Below, piece by piece: positions 1 through 6,204 of a stretch of DNA of 10,603 nucleotides. How positions within the stretch are numbered: position 1 is the first letter of the stretch; each line of letters starts with the position of its first letter. Below the pieces are notes generated by a model. It was not told where the DNA came from. It was given only the letters and a program-made list of their open reading frames with translations, and made no database searches. The DNA is taken from contig JAJYPG010000016.1 in NCBI GenBank assembly GCA_021795535.1, positions 1 through 10,603 on the forward strand, in the 5' to 3' direction. The position numbers and the translations under genes were made by a program. The stretch is from Planctomycetota bacterium (GTDB lineage Bacteria > Planctomycetota > Phycisphaerae > WQYP01).

Positions 1-1
1 T

Positions 2-535
2 ACAGAGGTTTCCCACCTTTTTAGCGCCGAACGCAGCGGCGGTGTCTACGCCGCGGTATTTGGCGGCGGCGATAACCCCGGACAGATCACCCCACAGGCT
101 GGTAACGACGTCACCGCTGTTCAGGGCGACATCACCTACGAGAAATGGCCTTGGGAAAGCTATTCATACGTCGGTTGGACGCAGGATAGCAACTACAACG
201 GCACCGCGGCTGGTTCGCCTTCGGAACGCTGGCTCTATGGTTCATCCAACGTGGTCTATCATATCACTCCCGCACTGTATCTGGCGGCCCAATACAGCTA
301 TGCCTTCGCCGGATCCGTCGGAGGAATTGATTCCAACGGCTGGGTTGATCGCATGCAGATTGGTGGCGGCTACTGGCTTACGCAAAGTATTCTCACCAAG
401 CTGGAGTTTGTTCGTGAGCAGTATCACAGCTTTGGCACCAATACCGATGCGGCCCTGGCCTCAGGCCAAGGCGTCGCCGGGTCTTTCGGCCCAGGATTTG
501 AGGGTGTTGTGATGGAAGTATCGTTTGGCTTCTGA
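2..535 (+). CDS. Outer-membrane beta-barrel (porin-like) protein, C-terminal part
   Basis: The reading frame is open from the window edge to a TGA at 533-535, giving the last 177 residues of a protein whose start lies upstream. The visible part alternates short stretches of aromatic and small residues (for example YSYVGW, VVYHIT, LYLAAQYSYAF, MQIGGGYWL, TKLEFVREQYH), the pattern of transmembrane beta strands joined by Gly/Asn/Asp-rich loops. It ends in VSFGF, with the terminal phenylalanine that the BAM machinery typically recognises. From this I infer an outer-membrane barrel, probably a porin or substrate-specific channel; the substrate cannot be told. It lies 13 nt upstream of the first YceI-family gene, so the three genes are probably co-transcribed. 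An overlapping long frame at 42-512 lacks any such pattern and is a shadow. The frame is certain; the barrel class is likely but not proven. Confidence 0.72.
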   Translation, partial: TEVSHLFSAERSGGVYAAVFGGGDNPGQITPQAGNDVTAVQGDITYEKWPWESYSYVGWTQDSNYNGTAAGSPSERWLYGSSNVVYHITPALYLAAQYSYAFAGSVGGIDSNGWVDRMQIGGGYWLTQSILTKLEFVREQYHSFGTNTDAALASGQGVAGSFGPGFEGVVMEVSFGF

Positions 536-548
536 CAGGAGTGTTCCC

Positions 549-1268
549 ATGAATCCTCTGAATCCCGGTATGTTCCGCGCAATGCGCGACCTGGCCGCGA
601 TTGTTATTGTTACGACCATGCTGTTGGCGGTTATTCCTGTTTTAGCCGCCGGGGGAAATCCCGGCGGCGGCGGGAAATTTTCGGCAACATCTCCAGTCTC
701 CGTTTATACCAGTACTGTTCATGCGGGCAGTGTGGTTGTCAACGGAACCTCCACCCTGCACAATTGGTCTATCAAGACCACGCATCTTGCCGGATCGGTT
801 TCGGCGTTTTTGCCGTCCGCCACGGCTGCGGCGAAAACCTCGGCCAGTCTTAACGCCATCAATCTGACCATCTCTGTTGATACTCTCAAAAGTACCGAGG
901 GTGGCGGGATGGACAGTAACGTATATGGGGCGCTGCATCACAGGAAAAACCCCTTTATTACCTACAGACTGGTTAAGGCCGTGCTGAATAAAAAGCCCGG
1001 AATCGGTCATGCCGCCTATACTTTTGCCACCTCGGGCCGGCTTACGGTTGCGGGCAAGACGCGAAACGTGAAACTGCCGCTTATTGTTCGGCCCGCCACC
1101 AACGGAAGGCTAGTCATTTCCACCCATGTGAAACTGAAAATGACGGATTTCGGCATCAGCCCGCCAACGGCCATGCTCGGATTCATCAAATCCGGCAACA
1201 CCGTTTCCATTAAGGCTCTGTGGAATCTTGTTCGTCAACCCAGGAACGTTACAGTGGCAAAACCATGA
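549..1268 (+). CDS. YceI-family periplasmic protein (first of tandem pair)
   Basis: This is a 239-residue protein. The ATG at 549 is preceded by AGGAG at 537-541 with a 7-nt spacer, which decides the start over an in-frame site 24 nt upstream. Residues 1-34 form a signal peptide: a basic stretch (R10, R13), a hydrophobic core at about 15-33 and a small-residue cleavage site (VLAAG). The rest, about 58-226, matches the YceI/lipocalin-like fold, with the typical opening strand (STLHNW), the MDSNVYGALHHRKNPFITYR segment (a short helix before a strand) and the terminal SPPTAML...FIKSGNTVSIKALWNL strands. YceI proteins are secreted lipocalin-like barrels, some of which bind polyisoprenoid lipids; the ligand here is unknown. 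The stop overlaps the next start (ATGA), showing translational coupling to a second family member. A glycine-rich linker (about 35-43) separates signal and domain. Confidence 0.85.
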   Translation: MNPLNPGMFRAMRDLAAIVIVTTMLLAVIPVLAAGGNPGGGGKFSATSPVSVYTSTVHAGSVVVNGTSTLHNWSIKTTHLAGSVSAFLPSATAAAKTSASLNAINLTISVDTLKSTEGGGMDSNVYGALHHRKNPFITYRLVKAVLNKKPGIGHAAYTFATSGRLTVAGKTRNVKLPLIVRPATNGRLVISTHVKLKMTDFGISPPTAMLGFIKSGNTVSIKALWNLVRQPRNVTVAKP

Positions 1269-2206
1269 AGCGAAAAGACCTATTCCGGCTTGGTTTTTCT
1301 GGCCGCGGAACTTTCGCGTGTCTGATTGGAATTGGTCTGTTTCTGCCGCTGGCTTGGCCATCTGCGCAGTTGGCGTCAATTATTTCCGTAAAATCCTTTG
1401 TGGTGCCGCCGGTCAGTTCGCGGCCTGCGGCCACCACAAGGGAAAATCCGGCATGCGTTAAATTCGTTATTACCGGAAAAAGCAAGGTGGAACTCAAAGG
1501 TTCAACCAACATTGGCTCATGGCAAAGTGAAAGTGCCAGCGTGAAAGCGGTATTGCGCCTTGGTACATCCTGGAAGACGCTGGAGAAATTTTTGCTTGGG
1601 ATGCGCCACTTGCCTTTGCGTAGTGCCCTATACCAGAACAAAACCCTCCATCAGTCGCCCGTCTTGCCTTTTGAAACGCCGTCCGTTGGAGTGCTGAACC
1701 TGCCGATTCGTTCCCTGCATGGCGGAAATCCGGGAATGGACCATGACATGCGCCACGCTCTTAAGGCGAAAAATCACCCATTTGTACGGTACGAATTTCT
1801 TAAACTAGGCAAGGCCTCGGTTGTGTTGAACGCACAAAGAACCAAGGCTGTACTGATATTACGCATCATAGGAAAGCTGAGCATTGCCGGAAAAAGCCGT
1901 TTGTTAAAAACGACCGTGGTCGTGCATCCGGTCTGGATAAAAGGACCGGGTCAGCGGCGTAGTCGTGTTGTTTTTCATATTCATGCTCTTACCAAAATGC
2001 GTATGCGGGATTTTGGTATTACTCCGCCAACCGCCTTTTGGGGTCTTATTCGGGCGAATCAGGTGGTTTTCGTTGTTTTCAAACTCAACCTGATACCGGT
2101 GGAGTCGTCCCCTTTGCGGCGTGATCTGGCCGGTGCGCAACGCCATTCCGGTTCAGTTGCGCAAATTGTCCGTGGATCTGCGGAACACCACGAATGTTTG
2201 CATTAA
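1265..2206 (+). CDS. Divergent YceI-like periplasmic protein (second of tandem pair)
   Basis: This is a 313-residue protein starting at the ATG that overlaps the previous stop (ATGA 1265-1268). There is no good Shine-Dalgarno, so it probably depends on re-initiation. The N-terminus has basic residues (KRK, R8, R14) then a hydrophobic core at about 17-39, consistent with a signal peptide or membrane anchor. The body is YceI-like: KFVITGKSKVELKGSTNIGSW at 66-86, GMDHDMRHALKAKNHPFVRYEF at 157-178, IGKLSIAGKSRLLKTTVVVHP at 202-222 and MRDFGITPPTAFWGLIRANQVVFVVFKLNL at 247-276. These line up with the upstream protein, so the pair arose by duplication. It carries about 40 extra residues (roughly 105-150) inside the domain and a polar tail of about 36 residues after the last strand, and it is strikingly basic. 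Role is inferred only as envelope ligand binding. Confidence 0.76.
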   Translation: MKRKDLFRLGFSGRGTFACLIGIGLFLPLAWPSAQLASIISVKSFVVPPVSSRPAATTRENPACVKFVITGKSKVELKGSTNIGSWQSESASVKAVLRLGTSWKTLEKFLLGMRHLPLRSALYQNKTLHQSPVLPFETPSVGVLNLPIRSLHGGNPGMDHDMRHALKAKNHPFVRYEFLKLGKASVVLNAQRTKAVLILRIIGKLSIAGKSRLLKTTVVVHPVWIKGPGQRRSRVVFHIHALTKMRMRDFGITPPTAFWGLIRANQVVFVVFKLNLIPVESSPLRRDLAGAQRHSGSVAQIVRGSAEHHECLH

Positions 2207-2321
2207 ATCCGCATTATGATTTACCCGGATAATTTTCCGTCGGAATAGTCTCCCCACGTCAACCACGTTCGCCCAAGCTGGTTCTCGACGTAAACGCTAA
2301 TCATGTTTCCATAATAGCCTC

Positions 2322-2341
2322 TGTGGGGCCGCGGCACCACA
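2322..2341. repeat. Degenerate palindromic element, related to the 2429 repeat
   Basis: An inverted repeat TGTGGGGC / GCACCACA (one mismatch) surrounds a CGCG centre. Its right side, GCACCACAAT, is a 10-nt exact match to the right end of the larger palindrome at 2429-2499, and the left side matches the outer arm of that repeat. I read it as a short or decayed member of the same family, with a different core. Confidence 0.4.
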
Positions 2342-2428
2342 ATGGCGTGACCTGGCATGAGACCGCAACAACAATGTTTTGCTCAACGCGGCTATTGATA
2401 AGACTTTTGCCAAACGGCGAAATCCATA

Positions 2429-2499
2429 TTTTGTAGTGCAGGTCTCCATATCTGCACGCCAGATACGTGCATATCTGGAGACCTGCACCACAATTCTTT
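2429..2499. repeat. Dispersed palindromic repeat, long copy
   Basis: Arms at 2432-2458 and 2466-2492 pair at 24 of 27 positions around a 7-nt loop (CCAGATA). The outer ends are TTTTGTAGTG on the left and CACAATTCTTT on the right, and the arms contain AGGTCT / AGACCT. A shorter copy with the same ends lies at 4948-4987; relative to it this copy carries 31 extra nt (2446-2476) at the tip. No transposase or terminal duplication is visible. A REP-like or miniature mobile element with hairpin-forming DNA is the best description. The tip lacks a downstream T-run, so it is not a standard terminator. Confidence 0.75.
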
Positions 2500-2778
2500 A
2501 TCAGAAATAAAAACGGGCACACCGTCGGGTGCCATACGCAAAGTCCTATATAAAATCCCATTTGACGCAAGGATGATGCGTTTATCTATCCTCCAGCATT
2601 AATAATTCCATATCTGCCCCGTTATTCACGTTTGCCTGATAAAACGCCGATAAATACTTTGAAATCATTCGGGGCAACGCCGGTCAAAAGGCCGGGTGTC
2701 GGAACCGGGATCGGACCGTTTAAGATGGTCTGGTGACTTTCGATAATGGCGTTCACGACTGATGGAGAGCACTGAAGG

Positions 2779-2799
2779 CGGGTCAACGGAATTGACCCG
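2779..2799. promoter_or_regulatory. Perfect 8-bp inverted repeat upstream of the recombinase gene
   Basis: CGGGTCAA and TTGACCCG are perfect complements around a 5-nt loop (CGGAA), about 87 nt before the recombinase start. There is no T-run, so it is unlikely to be a terminator; a protein-binding site or an mRNA hairpin is possible. The TTGACC in the right arm resembles a -35 box but no matching -10 follows at the usual distance. Confidence 0.35.
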
Positions 2800-2885
2800 T
2801 GGTATTTAACAACTGACCCTGACGTGAGACCGGTCAATCGTGGACGGTTCAAGGTACTCCGCTTGGTCGAAAGGCACAGTGCATT

Positions 2886-3884
2886 ATGGTAACCCCAATT
2901 CCCCAACCGCCGCGTATTCAGGATTTTCTGAATTATCTCGAGTTCGAACGGTTTTTCTCCACCTACACCAGTAAATGTTACGGTGCGGATTTGAAACAGT
3001 TTGGCCGCTTTCTCGCCGGCCTGCCGGACTCATTTGGCCCAACATCCAATCATGCTCCGGGCGCAAAACCTCAGACGGCTCTTACAGATCCACCGCCACA
3101 GGAATTTGATCGGCTGCTGCTTTCCGCCGGTCCGGAGAATGTGCGTGCCTACCTCCAGCACATGCGGGAACACAATTATTCCAAAGCCACGGTGGCCCGC
3201 AAGCTTGCCACACTCCGCAGCTTCTTTAAATTCCTTAACAAACGGGGTCTCACGGGAAATAATCCCATGTTGACCATTCGCACTCCCAAGCTGGAAAAAC
3301 GTCTTCCCAAATTCATGACCGAGGAACAGGTAACCAAGCTTTTGCAGACGCCCAAAGACACGGAATTTCTCGGCTGTCGTGATAAAGCCATGCTGGAGGT
3401 TATTTACAGCACCGGAATGCGTGTGAGTGAACTCATTGGTTTGAATATTGAAGATGTTGATTTTGTCGGTGGTGTGTTAAAGTTGCGCGGCAAGGGCCGC
3501 AAGGAACGCCTTAGCCCCATTGGCGAAAACGCCGTTGCCGCGGTGAAAAAATATCTCGAAATGCGCAATCAGATCGTGTCGCCCGCTGAAACAGCCACCG
3601 CGCTGTTCATCAATAAGCATGGCCAGCGTCTTAGCACGCGGTCGGTTCGCCGCAAGCTCGACAAATATCTGATTGAAGCGCATTTGGACCCGGATATCAG
3701 CCCGCATACGCTGCGGCACAGCTTTGCGACGCACATGCTTAACCATGGTGCGGATTTGCGTTCCGTTCAGGAGCTGCTTGGTCACCAAAGCCTTAGCACC
3801 ACGCAAATTTACACCCACCTGACCACCAAGCGAATTCAGGATGCCTATGAATCCGCCCACCCACGGGCGCATGAAGTAACCTGA
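2886..3884 (+). CDS. xer: Tyrosine site-specific recombinase, XerC/XerD type
   Basis: This 332-residue tyrosine recombinase has an N-terminal SAM-like core-binding domain (about 11-128) and a C-terminal catalytic domain (about 141-325). All catalytic residues are present: R179 in STGMRVSEL, K203 in RGKGRKER, H274 and R277 in HTLRHSF, H300 in LGHQ and nucleophile Y309 in TTQIYTHL. The ending ESAHPRAHE is typical of chromosomal Xer proteins, which resolve chromosome dimers at dif with FtsK. XerC versus XerD cannot be decided by eye. Unusual is a Pro-rich insertion of about 35 residues at 47-82, between the first helices of the core-binding domain, making the protein longer than the usual ~300. 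The start ATG has only a weak AAGG at 2871-2874. It stands alone between a long intergenic region and a strong terminator, and no phage or integron partner is nearby. Confidence 0.93.
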   Translation: MVTPIPQPPRIQDFLNYLEFERFFSTYTSKCYGADLKQFGRFLAGLPDSFGPTSNHAPGAKPQTALTDPPPQEFDRLLLSAGPENVRAYLQHMREHNYSKATVARKLATLRSFFKFLNKRGLTGNNPMLTIRTPKLEKRLPKFMTEEQVTKLLQTPKDTEFLGCRDKAMLEVIYSTGMRVSELIGLNIEDVDFVGGVLKLRGKGRKERLSPIGENAVAAVKKYLEMRNQIVSPAETATALFINKHGQRLSTRSVRRKLDKYLIEAHLDPDISPHTLRHSFATHMLNHGADLRSVQELLGHQSLSTTQIYTHLTTKRIQDAYESAHPRAHEVT

Positions 3885-3945
3885 TCGCGTTTGAATTGCC
3901 GCCCATGGCGGGCATGCAAATTGCATCGCCACAAAATTTATTCAC

Positions 3946-3978
3946 AAGCCGGGGTCCTATCCCCGGCTTTTTCCTTTT
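3946..3978 (+). terminator. Rho-independent terminator after the recombinase gene
   Basis: AAGCCGGGG (3946-3954) pairs perfectly with CCCCGGCTT (3961-3969) around a TCCTAT loop, followed by a T-rich tract through 3978. It lies about 60 nt after the stop and closes this single-gene unit. Confidence 0.9.
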
Positions 3979-4065
3979 CCACACCTTGCGCCGGCACCCG
4001 CCGCCAGAGCAAGGTGTTTTCCTGCCCGTTGGGCCTGTCGTTATGAAATCCAATACCCGGTTTTC

Positions 4066-4084
4066 GCGTTATCTGATATAACGC
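4066..4084 (+). promoter_or_regulatory. Extended -10 promoter overlapped by perfect operator-like inverted repeat
   Basis: GCGTTAT (4066-4072) and ATAACGC (4078-4084) are perfect complements with a 5-nt spacer. Inside lies TGATATAAC (4074-4082), an extended -10 element (TGn then TATAAC), with no clear -35, as expected for that promoter class. Transcription would start near 4089, giving a leader of about 22 nt before the ATG at 4112. A dimeric regulator binding the repeat would cover the -10 and repress. This is inference from the layout. Confidence 0.5.
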
Positions 4085-4111
4085 TGTAGTTGTGCGTGTT
4101 TGCCAGGCTTT

Positions 4112-4882
4112 ATGGAGAAGGCTGTGACCGAGTTGGAACCTGTGGAACTTACCATCATTGCGCCGGCCTATAACGAGGTGGAAAATGTTACGCCGCTGGT
4201 GCGGCGGATCGCCGCTGTTTTTACGCCGCTGGGCTTCCGCTTTGAAGTCCTTATCGTGGATGATGCCAGTAGCGATGGCACACGCGAAAAATTACTGGAA
4301 TTATCGCGACTTTATTCCTGGCTTCGCGTTGTTTCACTGAAAAAAAACAGTGGCCAGACCGCCGCCATGGATGCCGGTTTCCGTCATGCGCGCGGCCGCG
4401 TGTGGGGAACCGTGGATGCCGATATGCAAAACGACCCCGGTGAAATACCCCGTCTTATGGCCATGCTTGGCCCGGATGTGGATATGGTCAATGGTTGGCG
4501 GCAAAAACGGAATGACAACTTTCTGCGCCTTATTCAAACCAGAATTGCCAATGGCGTGCGCAACAAACTAAGTGGCGAAAATATTCAGGATTCCGCCTGT
4601 TCGCTTAAGGTTTACAAGCGTCAGTGCCTTGAAGGTCTGACGCTTTACAAGGGAATGCACCGCTTCTTTCCCACACTGGTGAAAATGCGTGGGTTTAAGG
4701 TGATTGAAGTTCCCGTCAGCCACTTCCCGCGTGCCTTCGGCGTTACCAAATATAAATTCGGCAGCCGGGTTATCCGGGCCTTTATTGATTTATTGGCGGT
4801 CCGCTGGATGAAAAAGCGTCTGCTGCGCTATGAAGCCGTGGATTTAACCGCTCTGACGACAACTCCGGACAACCAGACTTAA
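4112..4882 (+). CDS. Family 2 glycosyltransferase (DPM1/ArnC/GtrB-like)
   Basis: This 256-residue GT-A fold protein shows PAYNE at 18-22, IVDDASSDGT at 48-57 (nucleotide-binding DD), NSGQTAAMDAGF at 79-90, the metal-binding D102-A-D104 followed by QNDP, and the acceptor-side QDSACSLKVYKR at 159-170 and MHRFFP at 182-187. This pattern belongs to the enzymes that transfer a sugar from a nucleotide donor to polyprenyl phosphate (dolichyl-P-mannose synthase, ArnC, GtrB). The C-terminus has only an amphipathic stretch (about 219-239), not the two transmembrane helices of GtrB/ArnC, so it is probably peripheral on the inner membrane face. The ATG at 4112 has a weak AGG; the GTG at 4124 follows GGAGAAGG closely and could be the true start (4 residues shorter), and a TTG at 4100 lacks support. 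Sugar and pathway cannot be told. Confidence 0.87.
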   Translation: MEKAVTELEPVELTIIAPAYNEVENVTPLVRRIAAVFTPLGFRFEVLIVDDASSDGTREKLLELSRLYSWLRVVSLKKNSGQTAAMDAGFRHARGRVWGTVDADMQNDPGEIPRLMAMLGPDVDMVNGWRQKRNDNFLRLIQTRIANGVRNKLSGENIQDSACSLKVYKRQCLEGLTLYKGMHRFFPTLVKMRGFKVIEVPVSHFPRAFGVTKYKFGSRVIRAFIDLLAVRWMKKRLLRYEAVDLTALTTTPDNQT

Positions 4883-4947
4883 TGCCTTTTTCGGGTTCTT
4901 CCGAAATGAACGAGGGCATCAATTCACTCCAGAGCGAAAGCTGATTT

Positions 4948-4987
4948 TTTTGTAGTGTAGGTCTGGAGACCTGCAGCACAATTCTTT
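4948..4987. repeat. Dispersed palindromic repeat, short copy
   Basis: It has the same outer ends as the copy at 2429-2499 (TTTTGTAGTG left, CACAATTCTTT right) and the same AGGTCT...GGAGACCTGCA core, but the two arms abut directly: the 31-nt tip of the long copy is absent. The arms are less perfect here (four mismatches in 15 pairs). It lies about 70 nt after the GT2 stop. Confidence 0.72.
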
Positions 4988-5279
4988 GTCTGAACATAAG
5001 TACCATCAATATCCGCGAGCAGTATAGATGCACGACCTTCTCCAAACCGCTTTCGTGCCGCCGCTATTGCGGGCATGGCAATTTTTTCGGGCCTCTGGGA
5101 GAGTGGCTGTCCTCAGCCGCATTTCGCCAGTTCGTCGAACGTGTTTTTGGAATGTATTTTAAGCCAAAAATAGCCACTTTCCGTCTGGCCTGTAAAAATT
5201 GCCGCGTCTGCTATTGGGTATTGTCCCGCGCCGGTGGCAGGGGACCGCCGGTTGCGGCTAGAATGAATCGCTTGATTCC

Positions 5280-5300
5280 GCGGCATAACAGTTATGCCGC
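5280..5300. promoter_or_regulatory. Perfect 10+1+10 palindrome in the leader of the IspD-like gene
   Basis: GCGGCATAAC (5280-5289) and GTTATGCCGC (5291-5300) are exact complements separated by one A. The repeat ends 9 nt before the AAGGAG ribosome binding site (5310-5315) and, if the TAGAAT at 5259 is the -10, would sit at about +9 to +30. That is where a repressor operator is expected. With a one-base centre the RNA hairpin must open a few pairs for a loop, and no T-run follows, so I favour a DNA-binding site. Confidence 0.55.
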
Positions 5301-5322
5301 CCCGTACCCAAGGAGACGCGGA

Positions 5323-6054
5323 ATGTCGGATATTGCTGTTTTGTTTGTTATGGCTCCGCCCGCCGGCGCTGGTGCGGTTCCGGGCAAGCCATTTAATAAA
5401 ATTGATAATCGGGAAGTATTCATGCGTACCATTGAATTGTACGCCAAACGTGATCAGGTTCAGCAGCGGATTGTCTGCGTTCTACCGGATGATCTTGAGC
5501 GACTGAGTCAGAAATACTCCGCCCATCTGGCGTTTCAGGGTGTTTCGGTCACGGCCGGCGGTCCGGACTGGTTTGGTGCGGTGGCCCGCGGTCTGGAAAA
5601 ACTCAAACCTGAAATAAAGACTGTGTTCATTCATGACGCCTGCCGTCCCGCAGTGCCGTATACATTGTTGGACACACTGGAAACCGCTGTTGCGCAAACA
5701 GGCTCCGCGGTACCGGTAAGCCCGATTATCGGTTCGCTGGCACGGGTAAAGGATCAACTGCTTGGCGATACGCACGAGAGCCGCTCTCTTTTTCTGGTCG
5801 GTTCGCCGCAGGTTTTTCGGCGGGACATATTGGTTCATGCGTATGGCCGGCGTAACGAAATAAAGGTCTCCCCCGTTGATGACGCCGGATTGGTTCGGGC
5901 CTGTGGTGGGCAGGTCGCCACGGTGGTGGACTGGGGGCTGAACATTCGCGTGGACAACGATGACGCCGTAAAACTTGCCGGCGATGCTCTTAAACACCTT
6001 CCCAAAGCGCGCAGCAAAGTGCCCTTTTCGCCGTTTGAGGAGGCCCAGTGGTGA
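5323..6054 (+). CDS. Divergent IspD-family cytidylyltransferase
   Basis: This 243-residue protein starts at an ATG preceded by AAGGAG with a 7-nt spacer. The fold matches 2-C-methyl-D-erythritol 4-phosphate cytidylyltransferase (MEP isoprenoid pathway): IHDACRPAVP at 103-112 (family HDAARP), LVGSPQVFRRDIL at 158-170 (family TPQxF), VDDAGLVRACGG at 185-196 (family TDEA) and LNIRVDNDDAVKLA at 206-219 (family NIKVTxPeD). However, the CTP-binding loop AAGxGxRM is replaced by APPAGAGAVPG (11-21), so the catalytic Arg equivalent to E. coli R20 is absent; K22 may replace K27. GGxxRxxSV has become GGPDWFGAV (79-87), and the Lys equivalent to K213 is R209. It may be a drifted IspD, a cytidylyltransferase for another substrate, or inactive. 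The start of a GT4 gene follows after chained mini-ORFs, suggesting one operon. Confidence 0.72.
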   Translation: MSDIAVLFVMAPPAGAGAVPGKPFNKIDNREVFMRTIELYAKRDQVQQRIVCVLPDDLERLSQKYSAHLAFQGVSVTAGGPDWFGAVARGLEKLKPEIKTVFIHDACRPAVPYTLLDTLETAVAQTGSAVPVSPIIGSLARVKDQLLGDTHESRSLFLVGSPQVFRRDILVHAYGRRNEIKVSPVDDAGLVRACGGQVATVVDWGLNIRVDNDDAVKLAGDALKHLPKARSKVPFSPFEEAQW

Positions 6055-6113
6055 AGTTGGTGCCTGGGGCGATATTGGATGTATTGGTGGCCGCCGACGA
6101 AACCGGCGGGTAA
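6051..6113 (+). CDS. Possible 20-codon small ORF overlapping the IspD-like stop
   Basis: A GTG at 6051 overlaps the TGA of the cytidylyltransferase (GTGA) and is preceded by a textbook GAGGAGG (6037-6043) with a 7-nt spacer. It encodes MKLVPGAILDVLVAADETGG and ends at TAA 6111. The signals are as good as those of any gene in the window, yet the product is tiny and unrecognised. It could be a real micropeptide, a leader, or the surviving 5' end of a gene that was disrupted near the A8 run at 6112-6119. Confidence 0.4.
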   Translation: MKLVPGAILDVLVAADETGG

Positions 6114-6156
6114 AAAAAAGGAATCGTTGTGCGGCGGAGCGGAAGGAGGTTGTTTT

Positions 6157-6204
6157 GTGGTTTTTTCCGCACTGTGCGGTTTACCGATCCTGCGGACGGT
6201 ATGA
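6157..6204 (+). CDS. Possible 15-codon leader peptide before the GT4 gene
   Basis: GGAAGGAGGT (6141-6150), a near-perfect complement of the 16S 3' end, precedes a GTG at 6157. The frame encodes MVFSALCGLPILRTV and its stop overlaps the ATG of the next mini-ORF (ATGA 6201-6204). The same Shine-Dalgarno could instead serve a TTG at 6155 in frame with the glycosyltransferase, adding 22 residues (starting MWFFPHCAVYR); that extension does not look like the start of a GT4 protein. Either way the strong site must be used for something. Confidence 0.35.
   Translation: MVFSALCGLPILRTV

Larger units (their letters stand above)
2207..2885. other. Long intergenic region with palindromic repeats, no credible gene
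   Basis: These 679 nt separate the YceI operon from the recombinase gene. The frames present are short, lie on the minus strand, lack ribosome binding sites and run through the palindromes, so I call no gene. The region contains two related palindromic elements (2322-2341 and 2429-2499) and a perfect hairpin (2779-2799). An AT-rich TATATAAAAT stretch at 2547-2556 could be a -10 region but has no -35 partner. GGTCAA or its complement recurs four times between about 2680 and 2840, which may be chance. Confidence 0.6.
4883..5322. other. Intergenic region with a palindromic repeat copy and an ispD-like leader
   Basis: These 440 nt hold no credible gene. The frame extending upstream of the cytidylyltransferase (from 5152) is rich in Arg/Cys and unlike protein. 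Contents: a small stem TTTCGG/CCGAAA at about 4887-4902, which might weakly terminate the glycosyltransferase message; the short palindromic repeat at 4948-4987; a GC-rich inverted repeat CCGGTGG/CCGCCGG at 5231-5251 (one mismatch); a possible -10 box TAGAAT at 5259-5264 without a recognisable -35; and the palindrome at 5280-5300. Confidence 0.55.

Noticed and set aside
42..512. 156-codon + strand frame inside the barrel gene
   Set aside because: The overlapping frame at 2-535 has clear beta-barrel composition and a terminal Phe; this one is low-complexity Arg/Ser/Pro.
2622..2906. Minus-strand frame of 94 codons before the recombinase gene
   Set aside because: No ribosome binding site, no recognisable motif, and it overlaps the recombinase start and the hairpin at 2779-2799.
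5280..5300. Resemblance of the palindrome (CATAA..TTATG) to a dif recombination site
   Set aside because: In dif the CATAA and TTATG arms are separated by 6 nt; here only 3 nt lie between, and the site is in a gene leader, so a XerCD target is unlikely.
6090..6119. Stem CCGCCG/CGGCGG next to an A8 run as a terminator
   Set aside because: On the + strand the stem is followed by A, not T, and on the minus strand the T-run would precede the stem, so it fits neither direction.
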